Source: Mycteria americana | Lineage: Eukaryota > Chordata > Aves > Ciconiiformes > Ciconiidae | Direction: 5' to 3' | NCBI RefSeq assembly: GCF_035582795.1 | Contig: NC_134365.1 | Location: 40,280,135-40,344,134, forward strand | DNA: 64,000 bases | Shown: positions 30,801-42,510 of the stretch, one piece after another | Position numbering within the stretch: the first letter of the stretch is position 1 | Layout of the letters: each line of letters starts with the position of its first letter | Program-made: the position numbers and the translations under genes | The notes under the pieces: model-generated | What the model was told of the DNA's origin: nothing | What the model saw: only the letters and a program-made list of their open reading frames with translations | The model's database searches: none

Positions 30801-32678
30801 AGCAAAAATAAAATGTATCTGTCCTTTCATAATATTCTGGTGCTAGCTACGAAGTGCAAATATGTATAAATAATCACGTATGTGCAATCAGGAGCAACCT
30901 TGGCTAATGTCTTCAAGCAAATTCTTAAAGGTAAAGTGCTGAACGCTTTTGGCATGTAATAAAGAAGCTGGAGGAGAAGACAGTATTATTCCCTGGTCTT
31001 TGCAGTTTTCTCATGACTAATTTGACTGGCACTACTAATTAGGATCAATACACGTGGAGAATTAGCTTGCTATCTCATTCAGACCAATGATGACAATAAG
31101 CCATAAGTCTGCAAGTAGAGCTTGCTCTCCTTTTTCAGAGGGCTATTTAATAAAAATGCTCAGGCCTGCTTGAATTGCAAAAGCTTACCTATCTCTAATT
31201 GCTCTTATTTGAAAATGCTACGTTGTTGCAGCAGTACTTTCACTCTTACTCCTACTAAATTTTTTTTTTTCCACAAGATTAAAACCACAACAACTGTATT
31301 TATTTTGCAGTGAGGAAAATATTCACCAGATGATAGAAAATGAGTGGAGCATGGCAGCTTCTGCCCATGGAAAAAGATATCTAATGAAATACAACAAGCT
31401 TAAATATAAACAATTTTTTATTTGTATAGATGAATATTACAGTTATTGTTTGATTTCATATAAAAGGAACACATGACAAATATTTGGTGGGTTTTGCTTG
31501 CAATTGTGCAATAAAACCTGGAGTGCATATAGAAAGCTTTCCATGGTGTATTTACCATGGTCTCTAATTGCCTAACATTTCAGTAAAACTAGATTAATTT
31601 AAATAAATGTGAGACTCTGGTGTTTCTTTGTATATTAATGCTGTAATTTTCTTCCTGAGTTTACAGATATAGATTACTGAATGTTTTGGAAAATCAGTGA
31701 TTAATCACAGACAAACTGAAGCTCATTTTCTCTTTGCTTCACATGAAAAGCAAACACTGAGGTCTAATTACAGATCAAGGTAAGAGCTGAATCATTATTT
31801 TGATACTTATGTGTAATGTACTTCATCAATTAAAAGTTTCACTGTACTAATTGATGCATTGCATCTGTCACACCGGTGTTTAATTCACACCTTGGTGGAA
31901 GAAGCAACTCTCCTAACGTGACCCCCCCAGGTGCTGGGTGACACAGGTAATAACCCATCTGGTTGCCATGCAGTTTTGCTTGGCCCTCTGCAAGCTTAAA
32001 AATAAAGTTTGCCACACTGTCCTAGCTTTAAGCAAAACTTTGCTTTTCCTGACTATATAACCTGGCTTACAAATTATTACCTTTCAGGGCTGTTAAAGAA
32101 ATTACCACTGAGCAACTGAAGACATAGTTCTGCAAGTAGAATGAAAGGACTATACTTATCATTTAAAGCAGAGAGGCATGCTCACTGCTGCCAACTCGAT
32201 GTCAGAATGATAAAAGCTATATAACATAGGCTAGCTATGGGTGTTTATTTAGCCTAACTTCAGTAGGATGGTTGCTCAATGCTGGGCTGAAAGTAGAATC
32301 AGCTGAATACGACAGACAGTATTTTATTTATACCCTACATGCTTTCTCTGGAACATTAAAGTAAATGTGGAAAGGAAAGGACATTAGAAAAGGTCCAAGG
32401 AAAAGACAATAATTATGTAGTAACCTCCCCCCCAACCATCAGCCTAACACTATGAAGTGTGAAACTTCAGTATAACATTTAATGAGATGTGAATTGGAAA
32501 GAGTGTACCTGTATAATACACTTATCGCTGTGTAAAGAGTAGCAAAAACAATAAATTCTCTGTACAGCAATTTGTAGATGCTGCCTTTCCACTTTAGGAG
32601 TAATCTGTGAAATCCAAAGAAAGTGGCATTTGCTACTTTGCTGGAATAAGTGACTGTCATCCTCTTGGCAGGCTGTGC
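14957..32678 (-). CDS. BEST3: Bestrophin-3, complete coding region (668 aa)
   Basis: Ca2+-activated chloride channel family, a pentameric plasma-membrane protein. Nine coding exons on the minus strand: 32660-32509, 30796-30702, 30170-29937, 24552-24398, 23709-23632, 23229-23077, 19673-19593, 18241-18090, 15863-14957. They sum to 2007 nt, exactly 668 codons plus stop, and as far as I recall human BEST3 is the same length. Exon lengths 152, 95, 234, 155, 78, 153, 81 and 152 reproduce the bestrophin pattern. The start is [20 protein letters not shown]. Pore-neck residues are I76, F80 and F84; the aperture position 205 is Val; the Ca2+-clasp acidic cluster EDDDD is 300-304; and IPSFLGSTI at 356-364 is the nonapeptide described as autoinhibitory in mouse BEST3. 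The long C-terminal tail (from 367) is Ser/Thr-rich and poorly conserved except RRVKRFLS and ENLDTKET near the end. It is divergent from RAB3IP. Confidence 0.97.
15864..18089 (-). other. BEST3 intron between exons 9 and 10
   Basis: AT-rich, with a 20-bp tandem repeat at 17001-17056. No coding similarity was seen. Confidence 0.85.
17001..17056. repeat. 20-bp tandem repeat, 2.8 copies
   Basis: The unit CTTCTTTACTATTTTACTTT is present twice perfectly (17001-17020, 17021-17040) and partially from 17041. Confidence 0.95.
18090..18241 (-). CDS. BEST3: BEST3 exon 9, regulatory segment with autoinhibitory nonapeptide
   Basis: Residues 317-367. It begins [20 protein letters not shown] and ends [12 protein letters not shown]. 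The donor is GTGAGT. The acceptor context is CCAAAAAAATCTAAG, with a purine-rich stretch where a pyrimidine tract is expected. Length 152 nt is as in other bestrophins. Confidence 0.95.
18776..18826. repeat. Short 14-bp direct repeat cluster
   Basis: TGCATTGCTTAACC is repeated in tandem at 18779-18806, followed by partial copies (TGCATTGC) to about 18825. It lies in a BEST3 intron. Confidence 0.85.
19593..19673 (-). CDS. BEST3: BEST3 exon 8, Ca2+-clasp exon
   Basis: Residues 290-316: [20 protein letters not shown] then CIDRNLQ. The five acidic residues at 300-304 form the family's Ca2+ clasp, which couples cytosolic Ca2+ to channel opening. The acceptor CCTTTCAG is good; the donor GTTGCT is weak. 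Confidence 0.96.
19674..23076 (-). other. BEST3 intron between exons 7 and 8
   Basis: 3.4 kb; nothing coding or clearly repetitive was recognised. Confidence 0.8.
23077..23229 (-). CDS. BEST3: BEST3 exon 7, transmembrane exon
   Basis: Residues 239-289: [20 protein letters not shown] (a membrane helix), then [20 protein letters not shown] (the last membrane helix) and GWLK. The acceptor is TTTGCAG and the donor GTAAAC. 153 nt. Confidence 0.97.
23632..23709 (-). CDS. BEST3: BEST3 exon 6
   Basis: Residues 213-238: [20 protein letters not shown] then PLVYTQ. The acceptor is CCCTTTTAG and the donor GTACTG. 78 nt, in-frame (symmetrical), so skipping it would keep the frame. Confidence 0.95.
24398..24552 (-). 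CDS. BEST3: BEST3 exon 5
   Basis: Residues 161-212, after a codon split with exon 4. It contains [38 protein letters not shown] and VDLQTLMN. Val205, at the cytosolic aperture position, is here. The acceptor is GTAAACAG and the donor GTAAGT. Confidence 0.96.
26880..27190 (+). mobile_element. Ancient CR1 LINE fragment (reverse-transcriptase 5' part)
   Basis: Highly diverged, but it follows the order of the old tetrapod-type CR1: AACTGAGGAACTCTCTGAAC, then a segment matching the usual GAAGTTCCAGAAGACTGG phrase, then GGGATGCAATCAATAAAGAA and a GATGAGA-ACAAG phrase near the end. Antisense to BEST3, in its intron. Many indels; no coding potential. Confidence 0.65.
27745..28245 (+). mobile_element. 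Ancient CR1 LINE fragment (3' end)
   Basis: It matches the old CR1 3' region in order: TTTTAAATCAGGGCTGG, a TATTCCTAGAAGGTATTAT phrase, AGTCAGACTACATTATCATG and AAAATCTATGAATTTA at the end. Same orientation as, and probably the same insertion as, the fragment at 26880, with unrelated or unrecognisable sequence between them. Confidence 0.65.
29937..30170 (-). CDS. BEST3: BEST3 exon 4
   Basis: Residues 83-160: [20 protein letters not shown], then [20 protein letters not shown] and [20 protein letters not shown]. It includes neck residue F84 and the family's RWWNQ and LPWPDR motifs. The acceptor is CCCCTAG and the donor GTACTG. 234 nt. Confidence 0.97.
30702..30796 (-). CDS. BEST3: BEST3 exon 3, pore neck
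   Basis: Residues 51-82: [20 protein letters not shown] then [12 protein letters not shown], including neck residues I76 and F80. I chose the acceptor TTTTTGCTGCAG (AG at 30798-30797) because it gives the family's 95-nt exon and an open frame. A second, pyrimidine-rich acceptor lies 14 nt inside the exon and would create an immediate stop. The donor is GTAAGT. Confidence 0.93.
30797..32508 (-). other. BEST3 intron between exons 2 and 3
   Basis: AT-rich 1.7 kb; nothing recognised. Confidence 0.85.
32509..32678 (-). CDS. BEST3: BEST3 exon 2 with start codon
   Basis: The acceptor TTTCTAG (AG at 32680-32679) is followed by 18 nt of 5'UTR and ATG at 32660-32658 in the context AAGAGGATGA. It encodes [20 protein letters not shown], then [20 protein letters not shown] (first membrane helix) and YTAISVLYR. 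The coding part is 152 nt. The acceptor shows that at least one noncoding exon lies upstream. Confidence 0.96.
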
Positions 32679-32754
32679 CTAGAAACAGTAGAAGAGAAGC
32701 AGGAAACCAACAACATTTTAGACAGCGTATCCTAACCTAAATGCAGCCTTGTAT

Positions 32755-32835
32755 AGATAGATACATAGATATACACGCACATATATGCATATAATAGTAT
32801 ATGTATACATAAATACATGCTGTGTGTATTTATAA
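32755..32835. repeat. AT-rich simple sequence (TAGA/TATA/CA mix)
   Basis: Imperfect TAGATAGATACATAGATATA-type sequence changing to alternating purine/pyrimidine TATATGCATATA. Confidence 0.8.
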
Positions 32836-34439
32836 ATATAGAAGGAGAGAGAGAAATAAAAATCTTGCAGTTACAAGCCCCATTGAGACCTGCAGGTTGA
32901 CTGACGCAAAGCTGTATTTGGGCTTTACCTCAAAGACCACCCAAAAGCAAGAGCTAGCACTAGATGTGGCCACCTGCCCGGGTGGCAGCGGCAGGGACAC
33001 GTTACACCTCTGAAGCCTCTGCTTACTCTCAGTTTGCTCCAGTCCGGTGTGAGCAAAGAAAAGGAACTAAATTTGCTTGAATTTTTTTTCAAAACTTTGT
33101 CAGTACTCCAGCAAGAGAAGTAAGGCGAAATTCCACAAATGCACCTTCTTCCCCAGCCAGTATTTTTAGCTGGCTTTGGTAATTATACTCATCTAAAACC
33201 AAATGAGATTTGGAGACTGCCTCTTTCATTAACAGTTACAACAGCAGCTGAGATCAGCTGGGGAACCCTGTTATTTCTCGGCTTGGCAGCTAGACATACC
33301 CATCGATACTTCAGCATTGCATGGCCATGCAAAAAAAGCCATAGGATTGCTCAGGTAGGCAGCGTGTGACACTGTAATTAAAGCAGTAGTAAAAGTATAC
33401 GGGTAAATATTTTACGCTGGGTTTGTTACTTGCTTACCCAGTGTAGGGAGATGCTACAGAAACTTTTACGTGCTTACAAAAAAAACCCTAACTCCAAATG
33501 TGGATAAAAGCAGTTTTGTACAGCATGCAAGAAAGGGAATAACTAAGACAAGCACAAAGCCTCAAGGTATTTATTGTGTATCACAAATATGATTCTTGTC
33601 TATGTTTTCTTGACACCACTGTAGGTCATTTACTCTCAGAAAAAAAATCTGAACCCCTAGTTAATAGATGGCTTGATAGTATTTTATGCAACTTGGCTGC
33701 ATCTCTGATGCAGAGCATAAAGTAAGCTATTAAAATTTAGTTGTAAAAGTGCCACTTTTTCTTTTAGTCACCAAAGGAATCAGCAGGGAAAAGACACCAT
33801 AAGCCTTCTATTGCTGACAAACTGTCTCTTCTTGTCTGCACAATGGCTGCTCAAGGTTTGCCAGCGTGGGCCTGGAGATTTTTTTTGTGTTATTGTTTTT
33901 TTTAAGTTGCATGGTTTTTATTCTTTAGAATCCAAATGATAGTTTTCCGTTTCTGAGACTTGGCACAGGCCTTTACATTTTTTGTTGTCATTGTTGAAGT
34001 CCAAAAAGTTCAATTCAGGATCCAAACTGGCTGACTGGCATGCAGAAATGCAGTCCCATCTGCTAAAAATCCTGTGGTCAGGATGCAACGCTTAAGAAAA
34101 TGGAAGCAGAGATTTCCATTCTCCAGTAGAAATGGGGCTTTATAACAAATGGGAGAAGTCTGTGGCTGGGCTATAGGGGAAGAATGGGGTAAAAAAATAC
34201 TCTTAACAATACAGTGAGCTTCCTGGGATCACTGTAGGAGGCTTTAGTTCTTGCCCATTGATGCTGGGGAGTATGTGTGTTCAAGCCATATCGTCAAGAA
34301 GTGTGTCTCTATCTCCCCACTAATATCCAATTTCCAATATCCAATGGAAACCTCCAGTGGGACTGCCTGCGTGTAGGGACTTAGATCTAGAAAAGATATC
34401 TGATAATGTGAGGGCTTATAGCCTGGCAGGAACCCAGAT

Positions 34440-34620
34440 CCCCAGCATAACACAGCGCAACAATTAGAAGATGAAGTTAGACAAATGCAGTCTGAAATAA
34501 AACATAAATTGCTAACTGTGGGGGCAACCAAGTATTGGAACAGGGGACTGGACAGATACCCTGTGGTTTAGGATCTTTAAGATGAGAGCAGATAGTTGGA
34601 CAAGAGATGACCCTCAGGAA
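34440..34620 (+). mobile_element. Ancient CR1 LINE scrap (near 3' end)
   Basis: It follows the old CR1 order: GAAGATGAAGTTAGACAAAT, then CAGTCTGAAATAA, CTAACTGTGGGGG and AAGTATTGGAACAGGG. Short, diverged and non-coding. Confidence 0.6.
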
Positions 34621-36680
34621 GAATTCACATAGCTGGGACATACAGGGTTGGGGCTGAGGGGCTCTGCTGGTCTCCCCTGGTATCTGGGCATCTGTGAAAC
34701 TTTCTGTCCAGTCCCTTCTGTCAGGGGCCATGGAAGGAAGAAGACCGCTTGCAGCACCCTCACAGCATCTGCAGCTCTGCAGGAAGGCAGTGACTAGTGT
34801 CAAATCCATGGCGCTCAGTTTCTGCATAGGGAGATCAGGAAGGAGTCGTCCTCCCAGGCATCAGTGACTGGACGGTGCCAGAAACTGGCCAGTAGCTGAG
34901 CTGGACAAAATGGGTCCACCTCCTCTGCGGAGCTGCAGCAAATCCTGTCTTGCAAGGCCCAGTGGATGGGTTTGGGCCACAGCTGCAGAGCTGTAATGAT
35001 AATAGGATTCAGGATTAAGAATATCCACCCCCCCTCATCAGACTGAGAGAGGAGAGTTTTCTCCATGAAGTGCAATTTGCCTGCTTGATTTAAGCAACTA
35101 TATTTCACTTAATCAGATTCCAGCCATCTCTCTTAGCACTTTACTCGATGCCCTTATCTCTGAATAGAAACTCTTCACATTAGCTTGGGAGGCACTGGAT
35201 GTCCGCAGCTTTTTCTTTCTGCCTCTGAAATGGGGCAAAGAAAAGTGGGACTGTTACAGCAATTTCAGGCTTTGGTGCCTTGGTTTCCTTGCCCTGCCTT
35301 GCCTGTGATGCGCTGGATTTAGTTTCCTGCTAAGCAATGCTTTATTGAACATTTATCATTGGGTTCATATAGGGACTTCAGGGTAACATAATGTAATGTC
35401 CTAAAATATAAATTAGATCAGAGTAGGTGATCTAAGATCCCTTTAGACTATATGAAGTTATGAAAGACAGCTATGTCTGATTAATTTCACAACATAGCAA
35501 ACACGGATTTAAATCTGCACTTGTGTTTTTTTCTCTGGGAACAACTACAACCACTTGGGTACAGCCCACCCACCAGTGGGAAGCTTTGGCATAAAGCCTT
35601 GCGCTGGGTCTGGTTCTTGCATGGTGATCCCAAGCCCTTGGTGCACGGGCAGCATGTCCACTGAGAGTCCTTCCAACATTACTCATGGTCACAGGAAATT
35701 AAAAAGCTAAAACTGAGATGGACAGGAAGAGCAAAGCATAATGATGCCCCCCAGCACATTCCTGCCTGAGCGCTGGATTTTGGCTGGGGCCACAGAAGGA
35801 CAGAGAGCGTTAGATTAGATACCACAGGCACTGGTGCCATGAAAGACTTTCCTATTAATCGTGTTGCCCTTACCTTCATTAGCAGATATAGGGCTAGGCT
35901 TTCTGCTGGTATGGATTTGCGAGTTTTGAGGACATAACACAAGTTACGCATGTTTTATGCCTGCAGAGAGTTTGGCTCGTAACTATGACGCTGCTTTTCC
36001 TTTTGTTCAGTGTTTGTTCCCTCTCTGAAACTTTCTCAAGCACAGGCTGAAATGTGAGTTATATATTACTCCACTTTTGCTAAGACCATCAGAAGCCTTT
36101 AGGCATAAACACCTAAAAATAAAAGATTCCCACCCCCCCCCAATATTGAGCCCAACTGTAAATGGGATTTTTGCCTGGCTGAGAATTTCAGGATGCATTA
36201 GGATTCAGAGAGAAACCACAGTAAAAAATAACAGCCATCAGTGTTTCCTAACTGACCATGAAAGGCACATTACAGAATGTATAAATAAATAGTGCCTCTG
36301 CGCAGACCTGCCCCTTGTCATTGTATCACCTTATTTCTTGGTTTATGGCATAGTAGGGAAAATGAGTGAGAGAGATTTGAGTTAAGCCAACTATAAAAGC
36401 ATATTAAGCTCACGCTATATCCACTGACCTGCTATTTTGATTCGGCAATCCAAGCCTGAAGGCAAATCCCAGACCCTTCTTCTTCAGACGTCCCAAACAA
36501 AGTCCCCTTCAGGTCTGCAATAGTCACCTTGCTCTTCCCTTAACCTGAAGCAAGGGGTTGCTGCTGCTGAGCCCCAGGAGGAGTGGACTGACAAGAACAG
36601 GGGTTAAAATGTCTTTCCACTTCTGGAAGTCTGTTTTTGCCAAGTACTCTGTCCTGTCAGTTACAGAGGGAACAAACGCA

Positions 36681-36701
36681 AGCAGCAGCAGCAGCAGCAG
36701 C
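36681..36701. repeat. (AGC)7 microsatellite
   Basis: Seven uninterrupted AGC units, followed by CTGCTG, so the end can fold back on itself. Not in a recognised exon. Confidence 0.95.
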
Positions 36702-39700
36702 TGCTGATCTTGCTCTTTCCTAGTCTATAATTATAACGCCACTTGCCATCGGAAGGACCCCTTTCATTTGAATGAAGAATCTTGCGACAGTTTGGCTGGC
36801 ACCTCCAGTTTTCTACATTCTATTTCCCATCCCCAAAACGGGACAGATGAGAGGGGAGCATTTTTCCCCGAGACTTCTCTTGAAAAGAGTGATCTCTTTG
36901 AGCCAGCCCTGCGAAGACACAACCATGAATAGCACTGACTATATCTGAACGGGAAGACCGGAGACAACCCCACCAAACTTGGGCACGTGCCTCAGCTGCA
37001 CCTCGATCCCACCCTGGAGCACACCTTTGCTGCATTGCTGATTCAAATTGGGAAATCAGGACTTCAGGGTATGCCGTAGAAATCACCCATCTCTCCAAAA
37101 TCGCAGAGTTGCTGTTACCAAAAGTCCCATCACCTATTCATGATGGTACATTTCAGCATGTGAAAGCCTTTCTGCGACTGGAGGATCTGCACAGGACTTC
37201 TTCCCCCCTTCCCCTTTGTAAAATGAGATGAACTCTGTCATTTATGACCCACGGCATTAAAAGGGAGCTGTAAAAGGTGATAGACTGTGAAAGCCCAGGA
37301 GCTGTCATAAAATGTTGCCACAAATCTCTACGGAGAATGAAATAAAGCCACTGTGAAGTAAATAAAAAAATTGCAGGGGGAGAGAGTAAGCAAGATTTAT
37401 AGATTTGATACATTTTATGATGAAAGGTTTTTTCCCCCTGCCTTAGTCCCATTAAGCTATTTGAGACCACTTATTTAATTAAAACTCGCTTGGAAAGAAA
37501 ATCAGTTGCTGCCACCGTTTGCCTTTCTTCTTGTTGGCAATGGCGGAAGGAAGACACTTTGATGTCAAAGCAGGCGAGACATTAGACTGTGGCATGTGTG
37601 TGTCAGGCAGTGGCCTGTGGCGAAAGATGACAAATCATTTTAGCATTCAGTGACTTGGCATGAAGAAACATACTGCCTGATCCTATTACAGTCACTGCCC
37701 TCTGCAAGGAAAACTCCTAACAACAGGGATATTTTAAGGTCACTGGTAAAATAATTACTTAGACCTAAACCATTTTTCTTTGCTGAGTATAATCGTTCGC
37801 TGGTCTCACTGAGCAGTAAATAATAGCACCTCTGTGTGTCAGACAGTGGGTTTCAGGTGGTTTTCCTGGAGGCTCTTTGGTCTTCCTGCAGATTGAAGCG
37901 GCTGAGATTGCTCCACTGGCTCTGAGCTGTTTTGCAGAAGACACAAGATTTAGAGCTCCTGTGTGTTCAGAGGCAAAAATAAATACAGGTTTCCAGCCAT
38001 GTAGCTCCATTGTGACCGGTTCTGTAGGAAATACTCCTCTTTTTATCACTAAGGTGCCCCTAAGTCCTTGCTGGATTTTTCCCAAAGGCAGGTGATGTTT
38101 TCATCTCCTCCATTTCGCCCCTCCCCAAGAGAACCAGACTAGACTGGTGCAGAGCCCTTGCTAACAGAGGCTGCTGCATGGCTATACTGCACCCTCTGAC
38201 TTGGCTGGGCGCATCCTTTCCCAACTAATGGTCCTCCCATTTTAAGCTGTCCAGACCCATAGGTTGCTTGGGTTCACCTGAATGTGGGAGGAAGGGGGAG
38301 GGAGAGTGATAGCTTGTAACTGCTACTGCAATGTCCGCAGTTAATGAACTTACTACCTTTTCTAGCTGATGCCAACACCTGTGTTAGCACGAGTGAGCAG
38401 AGACCTTTACTGTAAATTTTAAGGCAGTCTTACATTTTGATTCAGCTCTTCAGTTTAGCTTTATATTGATATTTTGAATCCAGAACATTAACAACACATT
38501 GGTCGTGGGCTCCAAAAGCTCATTTATTACAGAAGGGCTGTGAAAGCCATCACAATAGTGTCTGTGGTTCAGTAAAGACTAGCTACAGAGCTCTGCAAAA
38601 ATCCTTTTTTCCAAGACATCAGAAGCTGCCTTCTGCTTTAGAGGAAAAGGATAAAGACAGGGACTTGGGAGCAAGGAAACAGCAGCAAATGCTTTTCCCA
38701 GTCTCTGACAAAAGTGTCAGCTAAGGCTAAGGACTGAGAAAATATTGTTTAATGACAGTCACACTCCTTTGCTTCTGGGTGATGTTGACACGGCCGTGAC
38801 AGTCCTGCTGTATAAGAAATGCCTGCTGAAGCTTTGAGAGGGCTGATGGCAAGGAAGCCGTGCGCAGGACGTCGCTGCAGTGAGCACACAGCTAAGCAGA
38901 GCTGTAGGGAGGCATCGGGGCAAAGGGAGCCCTGTGGCATCTCATCCTCTGCCCCTCCACCGCTGGGCTGCCATCTCACAGGGGTGTTACATCACCGGGG
39001 ATGGAGAGACACGGGGCACGACTGTCCCACCGCCTCCCCTCCTCCCCCCGGTTTTGGCCACCGCATGCCAGTGGCCAGAGACAACATGGCTGCGGTGGCA
39101 GTGGAAGCAGGGTGCCCAACAGCCTCTTTGGGGAGAAGAGATGGAGCTGGCAGACAGAGGGACGAAGGGAGCGGTTTCATGGGCACCGCTGATCGCCTGG
39201 CCTCCTCCCGGGTAGCAGCAGTGACCAGCTGGGGTTGGGTGGGGTTGCTCCCTTATGGCAGGTCACCCTCCAGAGCAGGGCTCTTTCATGCAGCCTCCCT
39301 CCAACTTGCCTAGCAATAAATCCCCATTGCTGCACGCTGCTCATCGCTGGTGAGCTTTCAACAAGGTTGGGATAGACAGATGTGTTGGGCCACTAGGCAT
39401 TAGCCAGGCAAGGCAGGCTTGGGCAATTTGACAGGAAAGGGGACATGGGTTTTCTGGAGCATTATCTGCCCGCAGTTATCAAGGAATGAGCCTGGACTAG
39501 TTCCCAGAGATTCAAGAGAAAGAATTTTTAAAATAATTCTGATTATTTCTTCCAAGCTGGTACGGTAAAGAGTACTCCATCAATCACTGAGCTTGGGAAC
39601 AGACTCTGAAGAACAGAGAGACCTGCAGTCTGTGACCTGTTATTAAGAACTGGAACTCCTTTCTCGTACTTTCTCATAAACCCCTCTTTCTGCCTAATTT

Positions 39701-42445
39701 GTTGAATGAGCAAATCTATGCTACAAAGAGCCACTTGGGCAATCTGAGGGATCTCCTAGTGCTTTAATACACTATTTAGTGAAGAAGTGCATTCAAAAAG
39801 GGCGCCAACTGATTAGCTGGCTAATAGGCAGCTGATGGGTACAACATCATAGAGGAAATAAATAAATATATATTTTTGAAGGGAAAAAAAGAGAAAAATT
39901 TCTGCAAAGGATTTGTCTTTATATTGCCTCCCCTCTGCTATGTGACTGTTTCTACCATATGGATAATTATGATAATTTATTAGATTTTTAAACATAACTG
40001 ACTCCACTGCAGCAAATGAAGTTTTATAGCAGATTCTTAAAATCTCATAAGAATGAGCAAGGACCTGCAAACTGTTGCTAGAATTCCAGTGCTCTTTATA
40101 CTATAAACCACTAATTTTTTCACCTTTGTATTTAAGAAATGATTTTGCAGCTCTTGGAGACCATTTAAAATCTATATGGAGTCTTATTATGGACTATTAA
40201 CCCAAATGAAGATCTCTTCAAGACGTGCTAAGTAAGTAATACTTTGTTAAGATATTCACACCTTTGCTATCATATGCAAGATCTTTAACAGGTGTCATAT
40301 TACACATAGCATGCAGAAATTCTGTTTCTATACACTATGTTCCTAAAAGGTTACCAAAAAAGGATGGATTTGCGAAGTGTATAAAATAGTATTTCACATT
40401 TGCAATAAATAGTTTGATTTTATCATGTCTTGTCCTTTTTCTGACCTTTCCTAACGGACATCCTTAGCAAATGTCGTTGCATCATCATCAAATAGGAGCA
40501 AAAGAGGTTCTTTTGTTTTACAGGTGTATATGGTAGACAAGAATTTGAGAGGTCTCATCTACAAAAATGGGTTTCAGAAGTTCCTCTGTATATGCAGCTC
40601 TACTGATGATCACTGCTAATGGTGTATTTTGCATTTTCATGTCCTCTTGATGTACTTTGGACACATACAAATCACACAAAGACAAAAACATTTTAGTGCT
40701 GTGTAACTAGCCAGGTTTCTGCTAATATCCTCCACGGGTGTTTAACAAGACAGTGCAGTGCAACAGATGGTAGAAATCCATCAAATACAAGTTACTTCAT
40801 TTATTTGTGCTTCCTGCTCCTCTTTCCTCTTGATTTTTGTGCCCATTTATACTGGAAGAGATACTAATTCATATTGTGTGCTAGTGAAGCTTCAAGCAAA
40901 CACTTCAGTATCTGTAGCAACAACACATAATGCCAATATCCAAAGAAATGCCATAATAACTAGGCTAACATGTGGTCTGAACAACATGAAAGAATTTTCT
41001 TATTGAAAAGAAGTGAATAATTAAAATGTTGGGAAGAGGGCAGTATTAAAGAAGCTGCTGTCAGATTTTCTCAGGCGAGAATATATTGAGTTTTGCTTTG
41101 TTTTTCTACTTACTGTCACTTGCTGCTGGAATTCCTGTATTAAATAAATGAGTAAATTAACATAAAATGTCCTCTGCCCATAGAATGAATGTGTAGAGAG
41201 CTGCTGTGATATCTCACAGTCTCTTTCATGAGAGAAATTGCAATAATTAAAAGTTAATCTAGTGAGAGAGATACCACTGTACTTAGCATCACTCAGTGTG
41301 GGTTGTGGAAATATACTTTAAAGGAGACTCTTTTATCTCTGGAAGTCACGTGGTAGAATACTTCAGAAGATTACAAATGAATTTGTCTGCAGGATAAAGC
41401 CTGCTGCCCTGACAGATTAATTCTCCGAGTACTGTAAAACTGTATTCAGAAACACTTTGCAACTTCCTTGTAATGAAATAAACATAATTTGTTATGCAGT
41501 AGTGTTCAGTTTGGTATTAGAAATATTATTATTACTGTGACTGCTATCAGCCTCAACAATTCTTTTATTGCTGGAAGGCACAGACACACAAAAGCAAACT
41601 GATGTCACGGCGTGGGACTTGTCAGTCGGAAGATGGGATCAACAAAGCAACCAGGAATAGGGTCTCCAGGAACTGGGCTCAAAAGCCAACACCTAGATTG
41701 ACTAGGAGAGCTTTCTCTTAAGACCTGCCTCTCCAAAGTGCTACTTATCTTGTTCATCTGAAATGGGCTGGGTGGGTTACTTACACATGCTAACGTAGCT
41801 TCAGCTTAAGTGAAAACTAAATGGTCAAAAGGGCAATAGCAGAAGGAGAGGTGCTTGATTTTGCTCTATGGACTGGCTCTTCTGAAGTCAGTGTCATTCT
41901 GCTCCACAAGATGACCAGGCTTTCAAAACTTCTTGCACAATGTCAAGCATTTGATATTAGATAATTTCCTATCTTGCCTAAAAATGGAGCTGATTGCACA
42001 GCCATTTGCATAATCATCCTTGTGTACATCCAGGATGCTGTAAAACTGTGATTTCTTTTCTTTTTTAATGAAGAAGTTATGTTAACAGAATTTTTTATTA
42101 TTGTGGACATTGAAGAATATTGATGGTCGATAAATCGTCTGTGCTTTATAATGTATATTAATGTCTCCTGCACTTCTTAGGGAGTTAGATTTGAGAAAGA
42201 GGGATCTTTTCTCACATTGGAATGTTTCTTTTATAAGAATGCCAAAAGTGTTTATTTGTATTAGAGTTAATAACGCATCTTTGTTTGTACAAAAGGCAGG
42301 TTTGTGCTCTCAGTCAAGATTTTTGAGGTATCACTGGAAGCATCATAAACTCATGTTCTTTATGGCTTAAGGGGCTAGGTTTTCAGTGAGTGGTGTTACA
42401 TTTCTGGGAGTAGCAAATGATAACTCTTGTTCCCTGCATGGAAAG

Positions 42446-42510
42446 ATAATAATAACAGCAACAATAATAACAACAATAACAACAATAATAACAACAATAA
42501 TACATAACAA
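42446..42510. repeat. AAT/AAC compound microsatellite
   Basis: About 65 bp of interspersed AAT and AAC triplets. Intergenic. Confidence 0.95.

Noticed and set aside
36681-36701. CAG repeat as a polyglutamine-coding exon
   Set aside because: No open exon with splice sites surrounds it; it is a simple intergenic microsatellite.
38819-39313. 164-codon open frame in a GC-rich patch
   Set aside because: No recognisable domain, no splice or promoter context, overlapping frames on both strands; base composition explains it.
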